This document shows, piece after piece, positions 51,800 to 63,728 of a stretch of DNA of 64,000 bases. The stretch is from contig OZ020267.1 in the NCBI GenBank assembly GCA_963971225.1, positions 115,950,936-116,014,935 on the forward strand, read 5' to 3'. This stretch comes from Melieria omissa (lineage: Eukaryota; Arthropoda; Insecta; Diptera; Ulidiidae). Both the position numbers and the translations under genes were made by a program. The notes under the pieces are model-generated. The model ran no database searches and was not told the DNA's origin. It was given only the letters and a program-made list of their open reading frames with translations. Position 1 is the first letter of the stretch. Every line of letters starts with the position of its first letter.

Positions 51800-53699
51800 C
51801 GAACAAACACAAGAACAAACGCAAAGCAGCAGCGGCAGCTTAGCAATTGTCAACCCATTAACAAGAGTTTTCTTAACAAAAGTGAATAAAATTAAATTAA
51901 ATTAAGTTGAGACAAAAGAATATGAGCGAATTTCTAGATCGGTCGAAGTGAATCAAATCTAACTGAGCACACATTATACACTACATTGACTTCGATCTCG
52001 GCCGGTATATGACGCTGCAAAAGACCCGTAGGGCATCCGCCAGCTCGAATGGAAGAAAAGTGCAATTTTGTAAATACTTACTGCAACTATAAAAACACTA
52101 AAGAAAATTATATACTTTGTAACTGCGAAACAAGTGTGCTCGTGTGCTCTTCACGTACACCACAGAGGGCACTGAAAGGAGCAGGATCCCCCAAACTAAT
52201 CGAAAAAGTGTTGTTGTTAATTGAGCAGGACGCATATGTTTGGCTCACTTTTTTCGCCAAATCTTGAAATTGCAACAAAACTATGCAAAATAAACGAATA
52301 GCATTAAAAATATTAATTATCTAACAGATACTGCGGCCACAATTTCTATTAGCAAGAAGACGTTGCAAAAAAGAACGCGAGAAAAATGCGAAAATAGCCT
52401 AAATATGCGATTAGTGGCGCATTACTAAGAATTTACTGCAAAATGTTGGCAATTTTACTCGTATCTTCTCGCTGCAACTGCTGGAGTGTGCGTGAATATT
52501 GAAAAAAACCTAGGTCAATATTGTTTATAGTGACATGTGAGCTAGAGAGCAAAACGGTTGCAAAAACAACGCAGGCGAAGCAACAACTACATTCATAAAA
52601 ACAACACTAAGAAAGCTTAACCAGCGCAAAAAAGCTAAATCGCCAGAAAAAAGTGTCTAAGCAGCAACCAACACTAGCGCAGCCGCCTAACACCCGCACA
52701 CATACACACTCGTGGCAGCGGGCGCACCAAGTTCAACAACGACCACAACTCATGTATATTTTCGAATATTTGAAACTTTTTGCAAAAGTAAACACATACA
52801 CACAAGAGCAAAATTCAAGTCACAAAAGCTTTCCCACAGCAACAGCACTTTGTGCGCCTACGAACCGTCCCTATTACACCCAACCCGCTTCTCCGCCGCC
52901 CTTAGGATTGGTCGCAAGCGAGGGAGCTCAGTGCGCGTGTGCCTAACAACCCAATAATAATAATAATACGTCATAAGCACCGACAAGGCATAAGCACACA
53001 TACGCCGGCTTCGAACTAATACTCACGCGCTCGCGTCGGCTCGTGTGCTGTGTTCACGCCCTGCGTGCTTCTGCCCCTAAGCTTAGGTTCTAAGACGTCA
53101 ACGCTTCCACTGCCGCCACCACCTCCACGAGCAGCGTTCCTCCGCGCAGCATCGTCGCCAACTCTCTCGGAACGCATAATGCGTGTTCGCCTGCGCTCTC
53201 GCTCTCTACTGTACAACACTACAAATATGATTAACAATTCTGTTGTGTTCGCAAATTGTTGCCTTGAACAGCCGGCGCTGGCTCCGCATTGACTTAATAT
53301 AAGTTGAAATACCGATCGTTCTATGCTCACACATCGGTTGCGCTCTGCAATTCATCAACAACACCTCAACAATTATTCGCACGCACCACTGCTCGCTGTG
53401 GCAGCGACAACCACAACCCGCCGTTGTTTTTGCCGGATCGGATCCAACGGTGTCCGCGTTCGCGTTCGTGTCCCTCTACGCGTTCGTGTTCGTGCCTCCT
53501 AACAACTAGTTTATCCGCATCCAGGACAACTCCCGTGGAGCCTAGCAAGAAACAATCACCACCTTCATACAGCCAACAACAAAATTTTGCTTCCCTTTCG
53601 GTCCGAACAGCCACCAGAGCAAAATTTCAATTCGACTACTTTGGATTTAATGCGCCGCTAAATACAGCTGCTTCTCACTTTCACATCTCGCTTTTATGG
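51800..53699 (+). other. Candidate 5'-untranslated exon ending at a splice donor
   Basis: A CAA/ACAC-rich, relatively GC-rich stretch with no long frame, of the kind seen in long 5' leaders of fly regulatory genes. It ends with a strong donor, TTTTATG followed by GTAAGTTGG at about 53699. The upstream limit is arbitrary. If the Kr-h1 assignment is right this would be an untranslated first exon about 2 kb downstream of motif pair 2. Confidence 0.25.
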
Positions 53700-55943
53700 T
53701 AAGTTGGTCACCAGATTTTTTTGTGGCACCGCGTACATGACAAGAGAGCTTCGATAAGGAGTGACAAAGTGCGGAAAGTCCACGATCTGACCGCTGAGCT
53801 GGGTACAGACACAATGTATTTCGTATCAGCGAGTCTGGGTGGGTGGTTAGCGATAGCTAATGTTTCGAATCTTTGTATGTATGTGCAAGTTGCACGGAGC
53901 TTTCAAACGAACCACTGAAAAATGCAGCTGAGTGCGTCCATAATCCAACCACTGCGCGTTGATTATTGAATGTGTATCAGTGACTTTGGGAACGTGGTAT
54001 CCACCGTAAATGAATCATTTGTACGTTAGTAAAGAACCGCAAGAATGTATGCGACAGTCCAAAGAACAGGTGTGCACTCTGGATTTACGCTTTGTGCTGA
54101 ACACAATAAATATTTACTCTAGTCTACTGCAGCGCTTTCTTAAGTACATACTAGCTATATGTGTGTTGTTGGTATGGGTTTGACAAAGTGAAATAGGAGA
54201 TACGGCAATCATCTCCCGATTCGATTACGACATTAGTCGGGCGGTTAAAATTTTGTGCGAATCGAAAGGAACTAAACCTGATTTCACACCAGGCATTACT
54301 CAGTATAAGGTTTTGACTTTCTCGATTCTCGTGGATATACTTTCGCACTTAGAAACCCTGTAGAGATACAATTTCACAATTGCTTACGCAACACGGCCCA
54401 TATGGAAATTAACCCATATGTGCGTGTACATGAAAAATGATATCTCTCAAAAGTGTTTTTATTTTTTCCAAATTGAAAGTGGCTTTTGCATTACAACATT
54501 AAGCATCGCACGGCACTGAGTTACAGCTGGTTTTAATGATATTGAGGATCGTTTTATCGCCACAATATTTGTTCTTTGTCAAAGAAATTTCGAGAATTTT
54601 GGCCATTCCGACACAAAATTCGCCCACGTGCTGACCTAGGCGTCGGCAATGCGCGAATGACGCGTTTTTGTTGAGGTAGCTCGTATTGCGTAGATGGTAA
54701 TATCCAACTCTACAAAGATAAAGACGAAATTGGGAACGGTGAGAAGCTTATTGGTTCTGACCGGTTTAGCTAAAGAACGAATTGTCATTTGGCCCGATAA
54801 GGGAGCCAGAGGCCAGACGCTTCTCACGGCAAATTCTGTAGCGTGTGTTTCGCCATAGTTATTTCTTGTCAGCCGATGCGCGCGTATCCACTGTACCCAC
54901 AGCAGTGGATAATAGCATAGAAATGATAGAAAGAACACAATACGAAAATAGAAGAGGAACATATATTTTGCAAGGTAATGTTTATTTGTTTTTAGCGAAA
55001 ATATTTCGACGATAATACTGACCTTCAAATTGTGTGGCTGGTGTGATTCCCGCTCTGCCGCACTCCGTATGCGTTGGTCTTAGTGCTTTATCGTCGAGAG
55101 AGTTGCGTGCGGCCGCATGGCACATGATTCGAGTCGGGTGCAGAAAGCCCAATGCCGGGCAAGGGGCAAGGAAGCGGGGCCAAGCCCTGAATACCCATGA
55201 CAATACAGTGGGTGTGATAGTTAGTGGGAACGCAAGTGTGTGAATACGATGCTGGGGTTATTAGTTGCGCCTACCAGTTCATGTGTGCTTTTGATACTAT
55301 TTGCGACTGAAGTACGGGAAAGCCGCCAAATGTGGTAAACACTGTGCCGAAGATTGCACTAGTGTCAGTTTAGCTTTCGGCTCTCGGGAATCAATCGTGT
55401 ACTGAGACAGTGCTATTTACGTTTTCGCTGCCCAGGCCCGGTTTATAAGGCGTGTTGCTTATGATAAACGGCGAAATATTTCTGCGAAACTATTCTGCTT
55501 AATTGATGTATCGTTTGTTATTCCGAGTGGAATTTCATGAATGGAGGTAATGTAGATTTTATTGGTTGGTGGTTGGTTTGCTTACCTGAGAGTGTTGGAG
55601 GATAAGACTATGACACTGCCCCAACAGGTTTCTCTGAAGTTTCATTTTTGTAAAACCGAAAGTGCTCGTTTCGTTTTATGCTCCTGTGTCCGCTACCCAC
55701 AGTGGAATCGTTCTTTTTGCCGCTTTAATGGATAAGCCTACATTTTCATTTTCATTTTTTAGCAACTGGCGAACGCTGTGGAGAGCCGTCGTAGCCGTTT
55801 TGTAGGTGGAATACCTGGAGGCAGCGATCGACCGACACGGCTACACCAGCATCTCTTCGCCGGCATTATCATCTAGATTAAGAAACGCGCGGCAAGACGA
55901 TAATTTAACTTATTAGCAATTTTCTATTGTAAAATATACAAGC

Positions 55944-55985
55944 ATATATCATACATATATTGTATATATCATACATATATTGTAT
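55944..55985. repeat. Tandem AT-rich duplication
   Basis: TATATCATACATATATTGTA occurs twice in direct succession (start near 55944 and 55966), a 22 bp period simple duplication. Confidence 0.7.
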
Positions 55986-58123
55986 ACTAAATGCGCATAA
56001 ATAAGCAACAACCATATCGCAAACCAACGCCGTCAGCGCGAAAATGACAGTCAACATAAAAACATCGTGTTATGCACATCGACGAGGCCCCCTTTGCCTA
56101 CCCCCAGAAATGTATCTGCAAGATACTCACAGCTACAGCTGCCGTAATGAGAACGGCGGTGGCCGTCGCTACGAAGCGGCTGTGACCAGCAGCACTGGTT
56201 ACTGCTGCTGACCACCACCACGTTACGCACGCTGACCTGCGTAGAAACAAATGGCACATGCCGGCGTGTTGTTGGCTGGTGTTGTTGCTATTTGTATGTA
56301 CGTGCGCGTCAGAATATGAGTTGCCAAAATCCAATCACTCTGCCCCTACTGCCCGTCTCGTTTGTCACACACTTGACTACCGCGTGTGCTGTATATGAAT
56401 TCACATTTAAAGCGCAATGAAATTCTATTGTACTTTCAATAGTTTCAGACAATAAACAAATGTATGTATGTTTGCTTCTTTGGCAAATACACTGGGTGAA
56501 TTTGCCAGAATCCGGTTCCTTGGAGACATTCGTTTTTAATACTATTCCAAAATTGATGCGCAGGCTCCTCTGAAAGTAGACATCCATACGCGGGATGTAG
56601 GGCACCTGACGAATTGAATTGCACATTGAGCTGAAAAGCAAGCGCGTCATCGCCACCATTTCATGCACACATTCGCACATAAACACACTTTTTAATAAGC
56701 CTGTTCTAGCTACTCACGGTCGTTGCATGTTGCCACTTGGGGTAGGTTTACGACTTGATTCTGCGATTCGGCACCCCGCGACAAAGACTTTTCAAACGAG
56801 CTACAGAGAATGAAATTTCCGTATCCCTATTTTCAATCCAAAAGAATACTCGACAGACTCTCGTTTTACTGATCTCGATTGGGAGTTAAGTTTCGTTTGC
56901 GATTTAGTTAGGCGATGTGAGTGCTTGACATATTAAACGATTTTGTCAAGTTTCGTCAACAGTTAACATATGTATTTATGTAATTATGCACAATTTCAAA
57001 ACAAGCCGAACTGAATGACGTGTTTATTGGCGTATTGCTCTGTTGTCTTGCTGCTCAGTGTTGGTTATTTCATCTAATACATTTTTTCATTGTTTGTGTA
57101 GTGTGAGTATTTCGAGCTGCTGCGACGCAGTTTTTATTCTCTGCGCTTTTTTAACGTACACCAATTTGATTCTGTTTTGGTTGGGGTTTCATTCGTATCT
57201 TCTCTTCCATCGTTCGCATTTCGTGTTTGAGACACTCGCCACCATGTTCTCGCTATGCATTTCGATACTTTGGCAAGTTCAAGGATAAACCCTCTACCCG
57301 CGACGCTTGTAAGCAGCTTTTGCGCCTTTCTCAAATTAATTTTGTGTCGTTTTTTTCATCAGAACTTCATTGGGTTTGCACCAATTTGAGTGTATGTATG
57401 CATCTGATCTTATTTGTGTGTAAGCACATATTGTTTGTGTGCCTATGTACATACATGTGTATTGTATGTACATAAGAATTTGTACATATATTATGTATAG
57501 CATATAGACATGCCGGCATGGCTGCAATGAAACTTGTGGACCCTTCATCATCATTTCCGGGCTTCCTATCAGTGTTTTTCATACTATACAAACGGTTAAA
57601 ATTGAATCCATTCCTATTGTAAGCCATATATAAGGCGATTGACTTCCTTAAAACTATTGCATTGGCTTCAAAAAAATGCTGTAGATTCAATGAACAAAAC
57701 CCACATAAAATCATACACTCCCACTTGCAGTGTGAGTTAAATAGGCGCGAAAAGCATATACTTGAAGATTTGTTTACTCAATATTACAATTTAAATATGT
57801 TTGCACATTTGAATGTATGTTCCTATGAATATGCGACATACAGATATGGCAAAAAATGTTGGTATCTGTATCTAGTTTTCTTAGCCTCACTTCACTTTCT
57901 ACAACCTGCTCAACTTGAATAACAATCGTTGTTTTGGCTTTCAAGAGAATTGTACGGTACACGTTGGCACTTGACGTTCAAACGTTTTTAGCAACTTCCA
58001 ATTTCTTTCTTAGAATATCTGCTGATGTATGAAAGTACACACATTCGCACGCACGCTACAGTTTTAATGTAAATTACGATTTGACGAAATTAATAAAATA
58101 TGAGCTATCGTTGGTAAGTAATT

Positions 58124-58207
58124 CTGGGCTCAAAAATAATAATTGCTTAGGTCACTCTTAACTCAGGGACATCCTAAGTCGACTCAAGCGATTATTGTTG
58201 TTGACCA
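58124..58207. repeat. Inverted-repeat element, family A, copy 3 (collapsed)
   Basis: Left CTGGGCTCAAAAATAATAAT then TGCTTAGG; right, inverted, TGGTCAACAACAATAATCGC then TTGAGTCGACTTAGG. The two ends are those of copies 1 and 2, but almost nothing remains between them, so this is a foldback remnant of about 84 bp. Confidence 0.7.
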
Positions 58208-58913
58208 AATATATAATTTTGAGACACACAGGTGCTCATATTCTGTCAAGGCTCGTATTTTAAACTGCAATAATTAAAAACGCGAGTTCTATATTAACGA
58301 TTTGACGAGAATCAAAATATTCAGTGATGTGTATGGCAGGATGTGGCGCGATAAGGCTTCGCGATAAGGATTCTTCCAGCGTATCTTCGTGCTTTGCTGC
58401 ATACGAGCTATGAAATTTTTGTTCAAACCATTCTAAGGACCCAAAAAGTATGCTTTTCCAGGAGCTACTCTAAAATTAAAATATTTTACACCTGCCGACA
58501 CGGTTCTTGGCGCTGTTGGGATTTTTTAAGTATGCACGACATAATTTAAGCTTTTCGAAATCTCCATTGCTTTATCTCCCTTTGCTAGCTGGCTGTTTTC
58601 GGAAAGTGTTACCGTTGTTGATTTGGCACTTGGTGCGTCTCTTTTGCTTATCGGTTTTTTTTTTCGTTTTTCCATTCTTTGTTTGCCAAAATTGCTGCCG
58701 CTGTTCATTGACCTTTGCCGACAGTTGGTCGGCCGGTTGGTTGCTGAGACATGCGTCTTTTTGTGTTAATAAACGTCCACGCCTGACATTTTGTTTAACC
58801 GAAATTCTGTTGCTTCAGCTCATTCCGTGTTTGTCCCTCTGCTGGCTTTTTATAATTTATTTGTGTACAAATGTACAAGTCTCAACTATAAGTATTGAAC
58901 GCTTTCGTGTATA

Positions 58914-59478
58914 CAGTTTGTCAAGTAAATGTTTGCAAACTTAAAAAAGGTAGAACAATTATTTTGAAAAGCTTATAAATATAACAGAAATTGCAATATT
59001 TTGAAATTTTTAAAAAATATAGATTATTAGTAATGTCAATTTGATACGCAAAAACAGTGTAAAAAATCAAAAAAGGAATGATGCTATATTTCAAACTGTC
59101 AAATTCGTCTTCTTTCAAAACCAAGATTGTATTGAAAATTTGGCGCCGTACAGTTCCGAACCGTTTCATGAGATACATCAGTTCCGCATTATATTTTTGT
59201 ATATCCAAAGCCATTTCCCTTATTGAGATACGGGGGTTTTCACGAACTTTTCGGATGATTTTTCTTTCTTCTCTGTCAGACAGTTTTCTGGGTCGTCCAG
59301 GAGATACTTTCAAATCAATTCGCCCTTCAATACGCGAATCAAATAGACATTACTTTGATATTATATGAATCTATATTTTTCAAATAATTTCAAAATATTG
59401 CAATTTCTGTTATATTATAAGCTTTTCAAAATAATTTTCTACCTTCTTTAAATTTGCAAACATTTACTTGACAAACTG
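58914..59478 (-). mobile_element. Tc1-like element with long inverted repeats, internally deleted
   Basis: A 565 bp element beginning CAGTTTGTCAAGTAAATG, with inverted repeats of about 115 bp at each end (58914 to about 59030 and about 59362 to 59478) that match almost throughout. TA flanks both sides. Long terminal repeats and CAGT ends fit the Tc1 group. Only the N-terminal part of the transposase remains. Confidence 0.88.
58921..59313 (-). pseudogene. Tc1-like transposase N-terminal remnant
   Basis: About 40 residues of the DNA-binding part can be read: GRPRKLSDREERKIIRKVRE (the GRPR AT-hook-like motif and a helix-turn-helix) then PRISIREMALDIQ. After that the frame runs through a deletion joint into the inverted repeat. 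No catalytic DDE residues remain. It begins inside the element without a clear ATG context. Confidence 0.8.
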
Positions 59479-59485
59479 TATATAT

Positions 59486-60091
59486 AGGGTGTTTTTTTTA
59501 GAGGTATAGAACTTCGAATTGAAATAAAAAACAAGAAAATGTCCATCAATTTGGCTTTATTGGAAGGATAATTTTATGCCATTAATGTTTAAATATGATT
59601 TCGGGCATGTGGCCGCGGCGGCTGGCTCGAATAAAGCCAATTCTACAGGTCCAATTTTTAGTTGATGGACAAAGCTCCAATTGCTGTGCACGGTGGCGAA
59701 TCGATTCATTCGGGTCCTCTTCAACATTTTGCTCTACAGCGGCAATTGTTTCTTCGGTGCGCACTGTTCGACGTCTCTGCGGATGCGTATTATAACATAG
59801 AGTAAACGTAGTGCGAAAACGACCCATGGTTAACCGATGGATGGACCGATTTTGCTCTGATGGACGATTATGTCGACCATAAAATGGACGGAGCTTGCGG
59901 TAAACTTCGCGAACTGAACCATTATTTTCGAAATAAATTTGCACGATTTGCAAGCGTTGTTCTTTTGTCAACCTGTTCATGATGAAATGGCAAACCAAAC
60001 TGAACATAAATGACATTAGAGTTGCCAGATTTGACCACAAAATGCCAGTTTTATCTCTATTCGAAAAACAAACATCTAAAAAAAACACCCT
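59486..60091 (-). mobile_element. Second Tc1/mariner-superfamily element, internally deleted
   Basis: Ends TATATAGGGTGTTTTTTTTA on the left and the same phrase inverted on the right, in a TATATA context. It is about 606 bp, with a shortened transposase on the minus strand, and lies only 7 bp from the right end of the Tc1-like element at 58914-59478. Confidence 0.88.
59582..59980 (-). pseudogene. Transposase remnant joining N-terminus to C-terminus
   Basis: Starts at ATG 59980 with MNRLTKEQRLQIVQIYFENN, a helix-turn-helix DNA-binding domain common in abundant insect Tc1/mariner-like transposases. It proceeds through a second domain (RTEETIAAVEQNVEEDPNESI) and then passes directly into the last residues, ending RRGHMPEIIFKH. 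The catalytic core between is lost by deletion, although the reading frame stays open. Confidence 0.85.
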
Positions 60092-60655
60092 ATATATGCG
60101 GATGTGTATTTTATTTAAACTGTAAGTTTGGAGGAGGATGAGTTTTTAAACTTATAATTATTGTAATATTGTAATAGGGGGTAGTGGGTAGGTTTGAGCA
60201 TAGATTCGGTCGAGCATAATTAAGGCAAATGGAGGGATAAAAAAATCAAGAGCGTGCCGTATTTGTACGTAGAATCGAAGGATCCTAGGATCCTTTAGTT
60301 TAGTTAAAGCTCCGAAATCAGTAATACACAAGCAGCGTAGAGTTGGTGCCGCAACCAACTGACGGCGACGTCGCGACAGCCAATGGCAGCGGTTGCGCAG
60401 CCAGCGCACACCGCCAAAACGACGAGTCAGGCTGCAGGGAGACAAAATGCAAAGAAAAAAAACAACTGCAAAAAAGGAAAAGCAGAAGTCGCAGCAGACG
60501 CAGTCGTCGTCACAGCAGTCAACAACACATGCACAAGTACGAACAAAGCAGCAACCGCAGCCAACCAAACGGTCGAATAGTCAAGCATTGGATGGCGGAT
60601 GATGGGGCCGAGTGCTGTGCACGAGAGGCACGTAAACAGCTTTGAACTTGAACTA
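60092..60655. other. Non-coding, (CAG/CAA)-rich sequence
   Basis: No gene is supported. From 60.42 to 60.58 kb it is rich in CAG, CAA and AAG triplets in all frames, giving overlapping low-complexity frames on both strands that are not credible proteins. Confidence 0.4.
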
Positions 60656-60773
60656 CACGTGGAGGCAGTGCAACGGTTTTCAACAGCAAAATGCATTCGG
60701 CTCGGCCGAAGCAAGCTGCAGCCGAGCTGTATGCGTTCGCCGCTTCGGAGGCGATGCAACAGTTTTCAACACA
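60656..60773 (+). promoter_or_regulatory. Juvenile-hormone response element-like motif, pair 3
   Basis: Copy E (60656-60685) reads CACGTGGAGGCAGTG CAACGGTTTTCAACAG, the same extended form as copy D but on the opposite strand. Copy F (60747-60773) reads GGAGGCGATG CAACAGTTTTCAACACA and lacks the CACGTG. The pair lies about 3 kb upstream of a possible splice donor at 63728. Confidence 0.65.
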
Positions 60774-63603
60774 GAACGCGACACAAAACGCATTCGCACG
60801 AATCGAAGTGAAAAAGTAAAACTGCAATAACGGCAACAAGGCTTGCTATCGATGTACAACGTGTAATTGCAGACATTGTAGTTGCGAAGCATTACGACGG
60901 GCGGGACGGTGTGGTGAGATGGGATGGATGGGACGTTGTAGGAATCAGATTGGCAACAGTGCGAACGATAATGAGATGTGCACTGCGGGTTCGACTGGTG
61001 GATGTAGTCGCTGTGAATGGCGGGGAAAAAGGAAGTACAAGTGGAGCTGAGGAGCTAAAGTTGGTGTGCGTATTAGCAGGATGTACCGATTGACTTCCTT
61101 GCCCGCAGAATGTGGGCATTGCTGGTGTGGTTGGTGCGAGGGTATCTTCTAAACGAAAGCGAAGTTTGTTTTTGTGTAAGGAATTGCAAAATTTACGAGG
61201 CGTTGGTATACAGAAAAGTTAAACAGGGAATAGTTATGTTTCTTTTTCATGATCTTCATTTTGAGTTAAATAATTACGGGGCGGATTTCCATGCAAATGC
61301 ATGTTTTATTCTGGAATGGAATGTTCTCAACAGAATTGACGTAATATCTTTCCGAATTAGAAAATTTCCTTTAAAATGGCATCACATTTTTAGTGCACAT
61401 TTTTGCAAGTTTATTCATTGTAGATTTTTTCGTATATTTTCCTAATTTAACTGCATAAAAACTAAATCATTTTTTTTAATGTTATTTCTAAAATATCTTT
61501 GGTTTTGTTGTTTTTACTTCATACACGCAGTAATTCGAATGTGTTCAATGTGAATTTCAATTTTAAATATTTCTTCAATTGTAATGTTTTGCTAGTATTG
61601 TATTCCTTGTGTTCAAATTAAATTTATAAAATATTTTTTTTGCTTATTTTTCCAATTTTAGATGCATATTTTCAAATTTTGGAAGCAAATTGTAAGAGCA
61701 TAAAAATCTGCTCCCTATAAATAACTAATTCAAAAATTAACAAATAAATGCACAAAAAACACACAAACAATACATAAATAAAATTAGTAATAAGTAAAAT
61801 AAATAAACGACACATCAAATCGGCAAACAAAGAGTTCTGCAGTTTGTGACCTACGCCAATGAAGAAATTTTATTATCCGCACTCAAGCCACACACATTAG
61901 CACACACACGCGTGCGCTCCAATAGATACACAGATACGCAGCAACACCAACTCACCCTCAAAACAACGAAGCGACGCAAGTGCAAGGCATGTCAGAATGA
62001 AAATCCTCAAATCCTCATACTTTATTGAAAAATGCATCTCAGTATTCTGTATAATACAAAAATGAAAGTAAGGGCCATTACTTTTATCGTTGTAACTTTA
62101 ACGTTTACTGAAATCTGAAAATTTGTTTTAATTGCCCTGAACCTCGTCCTTTAAAAACCATACGCAAAAATTTTGATCATGTGCAATATATCATCATAAC
62201 TGTTGTTCTTATAATTGATATTTGCGGGGGTAATTTTGAATATTGTATATTTGAATATTGTACCTTATTTTTGTCGTCTGCTGCTAAATTTAATCGTTAG
62301 GTTAGTATATGATCGATCTAACTTATGACTCTTCTAAAATCTTGAGTAGCGTTGATGATTTGTGTCCGGCAGGAGCTCAGCACGTGTTTTGCGGCGCCTT
62401 TTGCGGCAATAACAAATTTGCGATATTAAGACCCAGATGCGGGCACAATTAGCTCTTATCTCGCGGCCTTTCAACTTGGCGTCAAATTTCGTTAACTTTT
62501 TGTTAAGTCCACGCAGAAGGTTTCTTTAACTTCCGAGCGTGTGACGCAAAATGGCAATGTAAGCGTACCCGCCCATCCATAAATACACACACATGCATAC
62601 ATATGTATGTATGCACAGGCAATGCAAGCATATACGCATAAACGTACTTACGATACATTCTATTCTGACGCGTTTGCTAGTCGACAAGTACTATATAGGA
62701 TTTTCTGTGTTTGGTGAATTGAGGAGATATTTTTTGTTTCGTATCGTGTTGGTATAAAAATAATTAAGTACTCACAGTTTGTTTTTATTTATTTTTATGT
62801 AAATATTTCGACTTGGTAGAAACCATGAAAGTAAGAAAGCCCAGGAGCGGGGGAGCAGGCAAAAGCTCGTCGAGTGCGTGTGCGTCGCTCGCTTGCCACA
62901 GTTTACCATTGGTAAACTTTAATTCGTTTCCTTTTGTGCACGTAATTTAATAAATTGTAATGGAAACGCATACATAAACTCAGCAATAACCTCACCAGCG
63001 ACAGCAACAACAACAACGACAACACAAAACAAACTATTTAAATGTTCATTGACCTCATAGTGCTGGCTTGGCTCGTTAGCGATGACGGTGCGTCGTCAAA
63101 CGCAACATACGACGGCCATCGCACCACAAATCCCTGCTGCTACTGCTGCCACTGTGTCATCGCTAGCCCCAGCCGACATTTTTTTTTAATGATTTAAGTA
63201 CAACAAAAAATTAAATTAAATTTTGGTCTTCCATACATATTTGTTATTTAAAAAAATATATTTCTTTTCTCAGCAAGCTTTTCTTTTAATTGTCATTGGT
63301 AATTCGTTTGAGATAGTTTTATCAGCACTACAGAGACGATTTCTTTTCCCCTATTACATGCGTGTATGTAAGAAAACTTTGAAATATTTCCAAGAACAAT
63401 GCCTTTAATAAAACTTGTTTATCTCAAATATTACAGGTTTTATTTTGTATACATATATTCTGGATTCGCTCTGTTTATGCTTTTTCGTCATCCATAGGCC
63501 ATTTTAGCGGATGATTACTCTTCAAAAAATTTACCATTACAGTCAAGTTTCAATATTTTAGCAGCTGACGTGTGTCGTCAATTGTTTTTTTTCTGCTTTA
63601 TTC
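60774..63603. other. Non-coding DNA near the window end
   Basis: About 2.8 kb of mostly AT-rich DNA with a CATACATATGTATGTATG simple repeat near 62600. No frame resembles a protein family; nothing else is recognised. Confidence 0.4.
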
Positions 63604-63728
63604 GGCGAGGCCATCAAACAATTTTCACTACCCACTATTAAAATGTGGTCAAGAATCGGAAAACCAGTTTACTTCGTCGGTCATGAGTGTGTGCGAGAGT
63701 ATTTCTGAGCTATCCCAACAAACTAACG
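63604..63728 (+). other. Candidate exon with a strong splice donor
   Basis: The T-rich tract TTTTTTTTCTGCTTTATTCG before 63608 could serve as an acceptor tract. At the other end AACAAACTAACG is followed by GTAAGTTAACGG, a strong donor. An ATG at about 63685 opens a short frame (MSVCESISELSQQTN) into the donor. It could be an alternative first or second exon of the gene beyond the window. Coding status is unknown. Confidence 0.2.

Larger units (their letters stand above)
46970..58913. other. Large non-coding region, inferred upstream/5'-leader part of Kr-h1
   Basis: About 12 kb with no credible coding exon. It is less AT-rich than the rest, with a CT-rich run near 47384-47402, many CA/CAA and CAG-rich stretches (50.0-53.7 kb), and four of the six copies of the hormone-response-like motif. 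The frames here are short or run in low-complexity DNA. Its place downstream of Kr-h2 and its motif content suggest regulatory DNA and untranslated exons of a plus-strand developmental gene. That is inference. Confidence 0.4.

Noticed and set aside
58507..58944. 145-codon plus-strand hydrophobic frame
   Set aside because: Starts at a TTG, is rich in Leu/Phe/Cys as chance frames in T-rich DNA are, and runs into a Tc1-like terminal repeat.
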